Source: Flaccisagitta enflata (taxonomy: Eukaryota > Chaetognatha > Sagittoidea > Aphragmophora). From it: a stretch of 64,000 nt of DNA. Positions 1 to 9,343 of this stretch are shown here, one piece after another. Numbering within the stretch: the stretch's first letter is position 1; every line of letters begins with the position of its first letter. The notes under the pieces were generated by a model. The model was given only the letters and a program-made list of their open reading frames with translations. It ran no database searches and was not told where the DNA came from. Made by a program: the position numbers and the translations under genes. Location of the stretch: positions 66,898,001-66,962,000 of the forward strand of contig OZ231126.1 in the NCBI GenBank assembly GCA_965153355.1, in the 5' to 3' direction.

Positions 1-394
1 TAAAGTCGAATCTGAAAAATTAAAGATTTACATTAAAATCATCAATTTCTTGATGTTAAGCTTGCATGGCCGGATCTGCATAGGAATTCCTGAAAAGTGT
101 TACACCATCGTAAACACAAGGACATAGTGCTAACACTATCAAGAAATTATCTTGATGCCTCTTATTTAGTATAAATGAACTATGATTCAAAAATCATAAA
201 AAAGAAAAATATCCCTCCTACGAATATATTACAAATTTTAAGGCCCCTTACATTCAAACTACGGACACGTGACTCTATAGGCCACTTCTTGTCAATCCAT
301 TGGTCAGTTGGTTCATTCATTCGTCTGTCCGTCTGCCCATCCATCTATGCGTCTGCGTTTCTCGGCTGTTTTTGGCCCGAATGAAATCATATAC

Positions 395-612
395 TGAGTG
401 TGTTTCTATTGTCAACAAGAATCTCAAGTGATTCCGTGAAACGCATTTTCAGCGTAAACACATATGAATTCCAACTGTCCCCACAAGGAAAGGAGCTAGG
501 TGAGTGAGATAGCTTGTGAATGGAGCGAGCAAGTGAAGCGAGCGTAGCAAAGTGGAGCGCTGCGGAGCGAGTGAGGGAACGAATGTAACGAGCGACCGAG
601 TGGCCTGTTAAC
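395..612. mobile_element. Family P MITE, diverged
   Basis: GTGTGTTTCTATTGTCAACA, TCCGTGAAACGC, GCGAGCGACCGAGTGGCC; the far end is replaced by a structured-element end. Confidence 0.5.
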
Positions 613-716
613 ATGGCTGGATACACGGCTACCCCAGTCGCTTGCAAGTGGGCAGGGGTAGTAATGGAGGAGATCAGTTATGCATTTGGGCAGGAGCAGT
701 GAGCCAAAACAACTCA

Positions 717-973
717 ACAAGGCCGGATACACGGCCAATCCATAGTCGCTGCGGGTGGGCAGGGGCAGTGATGCGAGTGGGCAGGGGCAGTATGTGAGTG
801 GGCGGGGGCTGTATTGACACCAGGCAGGAGCGGTGAATGTAAGAAATCCGTTTTTCAATCGATTTCGCGTCATCAAAATTTTCGCGTTACGGACATTCAG
901 ACAGACATTCAGACATTCAGACGGACCAAGGGACACACCCTCTTATAGAGTCGCTTAGGCAGCGACTAAAAAC
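717..973 (-). mobile_element. Structured short element, subtype D
   Basis: Read on the minus strand it begins AGTCGCTGCCTAAGCGACT, then CTCTATAAGAGG, and ends GCAGCGACT, GGCCGTGTATCCGGCC, TTGTT. The left arm AGTCGCTGC is the reverse complement of the right-end GCAGCGACT. A second 3' end of a related copy lies at 613-660. Confidence 0.7.
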
Positions 974-1247
974 GCCTAGAAAGTGAAAGGGGTACTGACC
1001 GACGCACGGACAGACAAAAAAACGTGGTGTAGAGTGCGTGATTACAAACGCGATTTTCACGAGTCACAAGTGACGCGGGGTCTCAATATTGTTGCGGACT
1101 GGTGGACAGGGGCATCCAGCCCAGATTCACACACAAACTCCCATCACACACACAAATATACACAACAAGTCATCCAAGGATCGCACATGGTCAGCGGTAC
1201 CCGATGCCCTGCTTGGAGTGATTAGCTGAAGAAGTGGTGTGAGAGCA

Positions 1248-1635
1248 GGGCAGCGGCCCCAAAGGACCGGTGTCCTGTAGGACACAGGGGTGAATTTCCA
1301 TACGTCCTGAGCAATTATGCATGATATTCAATGAGAACTTTGCATTTTTTCAATTTCTTGTCAATTTGCCATATTATTCAATAGGAATTTAACATTTACT
1401 TCAGTTTTTATCAATTTTCCAGATTATTCAATGGGAAACATGCATTTTTTGCTTTTTCGTTAATTTTCCATGTTATTCAATGGGAAGTTTGCATTTTGTC
1501 AATTTTCCATGTTATTCAATGGGAATTCTAGGCTTGAGAAGCTTCGGGGGGGTACGTACGGACTGACGGACGGACAGATGTATGGAAATTTACCTCTGTG
1601 TCCTACAGGACATCGGCCCTTTGGGGCCGCTGCCC
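1248..1635. mobile_element. Family G foldback element with repeat core
   Basis: Ends GGGCAGCGGCCCC and GGGGCCGCTGCCC, followed inward by TGTCCTGTAGGACAC and its complement. The core is about five copies of a 40-45 bp unit (TTCCATGTTATTCAATGGGA). Confidence 0.7.
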
Positions 1636-1739
1636 AAAAAGTATCCAGAGAATGAGAGCAAGAGGGAAAGTGAAAATGAGAGAGAAAGCAAAAGGAAGGG
1701 CAAAAGCGAGAGCAAGAGAGAGCAGGAGAGAACACAAGT

Positions 1740-2110
1740 GAACACAAGAGCGGATGCGGCAGCAAATACAAGAGCCAACGCGAGAAAAAATGCAATGGCG
1801 AGAGTTAACGCAAATGCGAGAGCAAACGTGAACGTGAGAGAAAACTCAAGCGTAGCTGTGAGAGCACCCGCAAGAGCAAATGTGGGAGCGAACACAAGAG
1901 CAAACGCGAGAGCAAACGCGAGAGCAAACGCGGGAGCAAACACGAGTGCACAGGTGAGAGTGAACACTAGAGCAAACGCGAGAGCAAACGCGAGAGCAAA
2001 CGCGAGAGCAAACGCAATGTGAATGCAAGAGCAAACGCAATGTGAATGCAAGAGCAAACGCGAGAGCAAAGCCTGTTCGGACACGAGAGCTGATGCAAAA
2101 ACAAACGTGA
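1740..2110. repeat. 12-bp minisatellite AGAGCAAACGCG
   Basis: About 25-30 units. Opens frames on both strands, but these encode only repeat peptides. Confidence 0.8.
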
Positions 2111-2506
2111 GAGCAAAAGCAAGAGGGAGAGAATGAGTCGATCAAAATTCGCGGTTAAAACAATCAGATAAACAGGAACAAGAGAACATGACGACCAAGA
2201 TAAAGACGATTACGAAGAAAGTGATAATGACAACAAAGAACAGGGGTGTATAAAGTTGAGTATTCCCCCCTCCCCAGTGGGGGGGAACATATCAAAGAAT
2301 TGAAGATGGGGAAGAAAATCAAAAGCTTGAAAGAAAGAAAAAAGATTTTTTTTTAAGATTTAATACTTTAAAAATACAATTACTACAACACAATTTAATA
2401 CTATTTAAACCTAAAATATACTGTTTCATAGCTTCGAGGAAAAGGAAACATCGCAGGGAAGAAATCAAACACAGGAGGGGGGGGAATCAAAAGCCGCTCA
2501 ATTATA

Positions 2507-3657
2507 CAGTAGATCTCGTCTAGACTTGAGATAACGGGGGCAAGCATTGTAACACCTGTAACACAATTATTGAAAAATATCACAAAGACTGCATCTAATC
2601 AGCTTTTAAATGCTCCATACACAAATTGGGTCAAATTCAGATAAGTCCATACATATAAAGAGGCATATTTTCTTTGATTTTATCGGTTTCAATGGTTTAA
2701 GGCGACCTAATCTTCAAATAATTGCACCTTTAAAGGATGATGATTGTTTTTGAATTATGATTTTTATCATTATAGTTTGTTTGAAACAAGCCATGTTGCC
2801 TTTATTCAATTCGATTGAAATTTATGACCAAATTGAAGGGTTTTTCAATAGCTACACAATGGCGCAATCCGCATGTCCAAAACTGTTTTTCCTCAGAAAT
2901 GACATGCTTTTGAAAATAAGATCTATTTTTTGGTAATTTCGGAGCTGTTCTTAATTGGGGACGCTGTCACAATTTTTGGCATATTTCGACTTAGACTGTA
3001 TCAATTCAAATGATATTCAGGAGCAAAATAAAGTATTTTTTATGCTTTAGTAAATGGTAAAATCCATTTAAATCCAAATGCCTTGATTTAGATATGGTAG
3101 TATCAAAATCTTTTTTCAATAATTGTGTTACAGGTGTTAAGAAAACAAATGAAGCCAGGGGAGTGATATTTCAAACATAGACTAATAACGGGATGCTTTA
3201 TTGCCCAACGTAGCTGGTTGCTATGGAAACACATTTCCATGTATTCTCGTTAAAGTATCAATATTTTGAGAGATTTTTTTAAGGAACATTGCTAAAAATA
3301 AAATTTGCTACAACTTTCCCACTGTATGTTCTGTAAGAATGTCGCTCGTTTAGCGGTTGCTAGGGGTTGTCATACATGGATACGCTCCCTAGCAACGGCC
3401 AAACGAGCGACATTCTTACAGAACATACTGTGGGAAAATTGTAACAAATTTCATTTTAAGCAATATTCCCTAAAAAAATCTCTCAAAATATTAATACCTT
3501 AGCGAGAATACATGGAAATGTGTTTCCATGGCAACCAGCTATCATGGGGAATTAAGCATCCTTTGATTAGTCTATGATTTAAATATCGCTTCCCAGCCTT
3601 CATTCGTCTTTCCACAATGCTTGCCCCCGTTATCTCAAGTCTAGACAAGATCTACTG
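2507..3657. mobile_element. Family H2 element nested in H1, TA target
   Basis: About 44-bp inverted repeats starting CAGTAGATCTCGTCTAGACT. The host sequence ATTATATACACC, seen uninterrupted near 29899, is here split with TA duplicated, the Tc1/mariner signature. Contains a long internal foldback (3180-3590). No ORF of transposase length. Confidence 0.72.
3194..3565. repeat. Long inverted repeat core of H2
   Basis: Two arms of about 180 nt meet around 3375-3385. Arm motifs: CCATGTATTCTCG, CAATATTTTGAGAGA, TTCTGTAAGAATGTCGCTCG, each found reverse-complemented on the other side. Confidence 0.85.
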
Positions 3658-3751
3658 TATACACCCCTGAAAAAGAAAGAACGACACATCCCTGCCAACT
3701 GTGGTGGATTTGTCTGCTGGTCTGTTGGTCTGTTCCTTTAGTTTGTGTTAA

Positions 3752-3930
3752 AACGAGGCCAGATACACGGCTACCCCATTCGCGTGCGGGTGGGCAGGGG
3801 CCATATTTGAGGTAAGTGGAGCATTTGGGCAGGAGCAGCATGGCCAAAAACCCTATAAACGGCAAAAAAGTAAAGTGTGACGGACCGACAAAGCGGGGTG
3901 TAGAGTCGCGTAGCACACGACTTCAAAAAG
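3752..3930 (-). mobile_element. Structured short element, subtype C
   Basis: Minus-strand reading starts with a decayed GTCGTGTGCTACGCGACT hairpin and ends CGCACGCGAA then TGTATCTGGCC. Contains the CACACTTTACTTTTTTGCC body seen in subtype C. Confidence 0.6.
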
Positions 3931-3975
3931 TAAAAAACGCAATTTGCGCAATGAGTGTGTGTGTGTGTGTGTGTG

Positions 3976-4150
3976 TTTTTAGTCGCGGACACGCGACTCT
4001 AGAACTTGCCGGGTCGGTCGGTCGGTCGGTAGGTCGGTCGGTCGGTAGGTCGGTCGGTCGGTAAGTCACATTTTTGATTTGCGAGTGGTTTTTGCATTAC
4101 CGCTCCTGCCCAACCATCCGCGACTGGATTGCCATGTATCCGGCCTTGTT
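3976..4150 (+). mobile_element. Structured short element, subtype B
   Basis: AGTCGCGGACACGCGACT hairpin, a GGTC tetranucleotide run, and right end CCGCGACTGG with CATGTATCCGGCCTTGTT. Confidence 0.6.
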
Positions 4151-4493
4151 CGCGTTCGTCAATCGGGAACCATCGTTACAGTGACCATGAAGTTTCCATA
4201 GAAATCTAAGGAAGAGGCAAAATTCCTATGAATTCGGCCTAATTTCACACATGCAGCAAAACTGCAAATTAAAGCGCACCTAGCATCGATCATATTTGAT
4301 ACTGCATAGTTCGTTTTCCAACCCGAAAATTGGTCTGTCAGTCCTTCAGTCCGTCGGTAAATCCGTCCATCGGTCTGTCTCTACATCCTGCTTTGTTGGT
4401 CCGTCAGTCCATCTGTCCATCACACTTTACTTTTTTTGGGGTTTAGTGGTCTTTGGCCTCACAGCACCTTCCCAGATGATAATTTTTGCTTAG

Positions 4494-4667
4494 TTTTTAG
4501 TTGCGGACACGCAACTCTATAAGAGCCTTTGTCCATTCGTCCGTCAGTCCATCTGTTTGTCCGTCCATCCCTCCGTCCGTGAACACGAGTCGAAAAGTGT
4601 GAAAACGCGCATTTCCGCCCCTGCCCACCCGTCCGCAACTGGTATTGGCCGTGTATCTGGCCTTGTT
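4494..4667 (+). mobile_element. Structured short element, subtype A
   Basis: AGTTGCGGACACGCAACT hairpin, CTCTATAAGAG, GTCC repeats, CGCATTTCCGCCCCTGCCC, then GTCCGCAACTGG and GGCC..GGCC end. Confidence 0.7.
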
Positions 4668-5297
4668 ACCTGTTGTTAGGTATATCCGATCCAGTTTTTA
4701 GTGAGAAACTGTTCTCGGTACCATACTTTCTCTAGCGATGGTCATGTTCCAGCAGTTGGCCTCAAAAATCGCAACTAATCATCGATTGTGTACTGAAAAT
4801 TGCAATATTTGCCCATTTTGAATGTTTTACATTTCTTTTTTTGCCTTTAGTAAGCAATAACTTTTGAACGGTTGGACCAATATTCCTGCCAAAGGTACCA
4901 GTCGATTCGTCTGTAAAAACTCTTCATTTTGGTCACCAATTTTTTATATTTATCTCAAAAATTGTATGAGATATGGTCTATAACGTGAAGACATGTCATC
5001 AACGATTATTCTGAGGCAAATCTAGCATCATTTTTGTAGGCTTATTGTGCGCAAAAGTGCAATCTGAAGGTAGCGATCGACCTAAATCATCCTATTAAGT
5101 GTCTATAAGTGTGAATTGACAAAACAATTCATGATAATCACGATATCTAAATTAGGTGTCCCCTTACTAATTTTAGCGTGATAGTCGGGAAGTGTGTAAC
5201 GAGTGTGTTTACAAAAGACGTGGAGGGCCCAATGAGCGCGCGTGAGAGCCAGGGAGAGCGTTAGCGATAAGTCTCAAGAGATGTACTCCAAACGAAC

Positions 5298-5478
5298 CTT
5301 TATGCAAAGGCGCAAAGTCGTCCTCCAGGCTTCGATTGACCAACTCTTCCTCGATCTCCTCATCCTCCATGTAGTCCAAGTCTTCCATCATCTCCTTCAT
5401 CTCTTCGTCATCATCCAAATCGTCGTTCGGAGTAAGACTCGTAGAATCGAGCGAAAGGCGCGGAGAGTCGGAGGGAAT
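5298..5478 (-). CDS. KMT2C/D: KMT2C/D-like exon 9: acidic segment
   Basis: Acceptor CTACAG ends a long CT tract. Encodes IPSDSPRLSLDSTSL, then a very acidic stretch (DDLDDDEEMKEMMEDLD) and EELVNRSLEDDF. The phase 0 join to exon 8 is consistent. The donor at 5297 (AAAG then GTTCGT) is my best choice; the frame otherwise stays open to a stop at 5209. Confidence 0.65.
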
Positions 5479-5480
5479 CT

Positions 5481-5569
<89 letters not shown>

Positions 5570-8500
5570 GTGAGTGAGTGAGTGAGTGAGTGAGTGAGTG
5601 AGTGAGTGAGCGAGTGAGCGAGTGAGCGAGCGAGTGACAAGGGTATGTTATAGACCACATCGAGAAACAACTCGATGTGGCCAAAATGCTTCATTTTTGC
5701 TACTCATAGCTTATAAATGATATATTTCCAAGCCAATTTTTTTAGTTGCGGACACGCAACTCTATAAGAGGCTTCGTCCGTCCATTAGTCCGTTGGTCCG
5801 TTGGTCCATCATGATCGAGTTGGAAAGTGTGCAAACGCGCATTTCCGCCCCTGCCCACCCGTCCGCAACTGGTGGCCGTGTATCCGACCCTGTTGTTTTA
5901 TGGCTCTACCTATACCTGACACCATGAATAACATGAGCAAGGGGTTTACAACCCTTGACCTTTTTTTTTTCCCACCTAGGGTTTGGCCCTGGGACCCATG
6001 TATGCCTCGTGGCCTTACCAATGACACCCCATGCCCCATCAAACTAACCTCATCTGGGCCTCTTTCCTTGCAAATCGGGCAGCAATACAGGCCGTAGATA
6101 TCCTTTCCCTGAGCACTAAGGTTTTGTATCTCCGCGGGCATATCGGGATCGCATTCGGCGTGCACGCATTTTTTGCAATAAGCGCACGTGACGAGATTAC
6201 TCTTTTGTTGATTAAACGTCCGATAAGCCTTGCCACAGAGAGGGCAGCATAGTCCTTTATTACGTTGCTGATAACAACTGTCGCAGACGGAGTAATTGTT
6301 GTGCCATCGAGAAGAAAGACCCGATCCTGGCGTGCGGGAGCCGCAATCGCTGCATACGCGACAATTCTGCGAGAGGGTAATACGAATGAGATAAATTGAT
6401 AAATCGATAAGTTCTTGGGTGCGCCAAAGTACCTCTATAACTGGCTGTGTCTGTTGGTCTGTATGTCTGTCTGTCGGTAAAGCATTGGTTCGAAGATCTA
6501 CGCGGCGCATCTTATTGGCCTACTTGGCCTTGTTCTTATTCTTTATCAGTGGTTTATATTAATGATTTTTTTTTCAAATCAAACCTTTGTGGTAATTTCC
6601 AATACCTTGCACTTCCAGCCATTTTTAGGAATAGTCGTCATGACGGGCTTTAGACAAAAGGTATGATATCCTTTGTCGCAGGTGTCACAGACTAGCATCT
6701 TGTTGTCGTCGCCAGGATGTCGGCAAGTCTGGCAGATCTTGCATTCAGGGCACTGCCAACCGGCTCGCACGGCGGGCGATACCTGCAGTTGTGAGATAAT
6801 GAAGAGATAAGAAGAGGTTGAACAGATTTGTTCATTATCGCTGGAGGAAGGAAATCACTTGTTACACACTTGGCTCCGTTATTGAAATTAAAACAGATTT
6901 CTATTTACGAGACCAGCAACCGTCGTTCATTCATTTAAGACATTCTCACTGACATAACACGTCATTTTCGTCATCTTCGTCGCGCTCTCTTATCTCCCAC
7001 CTCGACGGCCGGGTCTAGGCATCCGCCGTGGTAGTGGAGGCCACAGGAAGTGCAGAACAATTGTTCTCCGATGTCACCGGTGAGTTCGCAAACGACGCAG
7101 TTGGCGTCTTCGATGTCTGACTTGGAAGTCACATCTCGCGCGTGCTCGGTGCAAAGGAGTTCCAACCTGAATTTAACAAGATGGCCATGAACTACTGTAA
7201 TTCTCAAGACATGAAAAATGAGTGTTTCTGGCAGGAAATGTATATCATCTTTATCCGTTGTTTTCTTCCTCTCTCATCCAGAAGGAAAGTGAGGGAATGC
7301 ATATCAGGAAAATGGAACGCATGAGAAGGGGAGAAAGACAGAAAGCAAGCAGAGAAGGTAGGAGAGAAAGTCAGGAAGCGAGAAAGTAAGAAAGAAAGGA
7401 AGAAAGAGAACGAAAGAAACGATAAGATCTTATATGAGTGAAAATATCCAATACATTACCAATACCAATAGATTATCCAACGCATTTTAAGCACTCATGA
7501 GTTGTACCCATTTTGAGATCCAAACATACCGTTTGACACCGTTTGAACGCGCCGATGAGAAATTTCTTTTCTTCAAGTAAGATCATTTGGACAATTATGC
7601 GCCAATGTTCATAATACTGATTGACTTTGAATAATACACAATCTGATGATGTATTACTTCAGCTCTGATCCTCATTTAGCAAAAGCAATACACGGATAGC
7701 CATTTACTCAAGTTTGTCAACTAACAAACATCTGATACCCAACATACATTAGAAACATATTCAGCTGCAAATGAGCTCTAGTAGGTGAACATGTTTTAAG
7801 TGGGAGAGGGTAAATATCAAATAGGTAGTCACTCGGATCATGTTGCCTATTCTAACCTCTTAATGGCCTGAAAACAACCGGCCGCCGCCGCGCAGGGGTA
7901 ATGATAGATTTTGGCGCAACGTTGATTGAGATTCGACGCCGAACCTTCGCCGCCGCCTTCAGCCTCCGTGGTGACGTCGTCCATGGGACCCTCGATCACG
8001 CACTGAACGCTCGCTCCATATCGGTTGCAGTAGGAGCATTTCTCCAAGAGCGCCTGCATAACGGCCTTGTCGACAAACTTTAGCTTGTAATCATCCGTTT
8101 GAATCACGATATCCGACCAGGCGGCGCAGCAATGATGCGCCACCACGTGACCTGGAGGGAAGGGGGAAAAGAGAGGGTGATGACAGTTTTCGACAAAACC
8201 TTAACTGACTGCTTGATTAGGAATAATAACGACAGTCATAACGGGCAGCCGCCTAAACAAGGCCGGATACACGGCCAATCCGTAGTCGCTGCTGGTGGGC
8301 AGGGGCAGTAATGCGGGTGGGCAGGGGCAGTATGTGAGTGGGCGAGGGCGGTATTGACGCCAGGCAGGAGCTGTGATGGTCAGAAATCCGTTTTTCAGTC
8401 GATTTCGCGTCATCAAAATTTTGCTATTTCATTCAGACAGACAGACAGACAGACACTCAGACCACCCTCTTATATTCAGACCACCCTCTTATAGAGTCGC

Positions 8501-9283
8501 TATGCAGCGACTAAAAATATGTTCGATCCGTAGCAACAACAATTATCCATGCGAAGTAACAATGACCAACTCAGCAATAACAACTAAACCCGCATCAATC
8601 TAAGCAACAACATTAACAACAATGACAAGTTTCGCCGCAACGACCTCAGCACCAGTAACGATAAATTAGCAACGCACATCCTTTCAAAACACGGCTTTCC
8701 TCACCGCTGGGAAGAAAAATTTGTTGTGGTTCCATCTCTTCCACGAATCCGACCGAATTGAGTTCATCGACGAGTACCGCCACCGGTCGTCCCTCATCGT
8801 CCGTCACCGCGTGGGGATTCACTCGTCGCGGCGACCGTGGAAGACCGCCGCTGCCGCCGCTGCCGCCGCAGCTAGATGTGGAAGCGCCACCGACACCGCC
8901 GCCGCCTCGGCCGACAGCGCTCGTGCCACGCTGACGACGAAAGGTCAAAGGCTTGGGACTTCCCACGCGGCCTGGATTTGGTGAGATATAGTAAAGAAGT
9001 TCTATATGATACGTGAAACAATATCCCTCACTATACCCAAACTTGTATGCCATCCCACACTAAACACAAACTTGTATCGCTCCGCGCATCACTCCCAGTT
9101 TTCCATAAAACAGAGTCTTCTTTCTCAATCTAAACCAAAAGATAACTACTTGCCAATACTAGTGAAGGGCAAATGATTGTTAGAGGGCCGACCGGAAAAA
9201 AAATCGTAATATTGTTTTTTCTTATTTTCAGTGCCGTCTCTCTCTTCATTTCATTTTTCTTTTCACTCTCTCATTTTGCTTCA

Positions 9284-9343
<60 letters not shown>

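Larger units (their letters stand above)
2241..3669. mobile_element. Family H1 non-autonomous element, hAT-like ends, interrupted by H2
   Basis: Terminal inverted repeats CAGGGGTGTATA and TATACACCCCTG, flanked by ACAAAGAA and AAAAAGAA (7 of 8 match). CAGGG termini and an 8-bp duplication are typical of hAT elements. No transposase. A related piece with an intact right end lies at 29690-29913. Confidence 0.7.

Noticed and set aside
1582-2145. Ala/Asn/Arg-rich and Ala/Leu-rich frames
   Set aside because: Products of the 12-bp AGAGCAAACGCG minisatellite on both strands.
3305-3502. Small ORF across the H2 foldback
   Set aside because: It spans the inverted-repeat centre and has no coding features.
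4770-5190. Possible exon upstream of KMT2C/D-like exon 9
   Set aside because: No frame with splice-bounded conserved residues; AT-rich and interrupted by stops on both strands.
5209-5297. Stop at 5209 as the natural end of the KMT2 protein
   Set aside because: KMT2C/D proteins continue for thousands of residues to the SET domain; a donor at 5297 is plausible, so the tail after it is probably intron.
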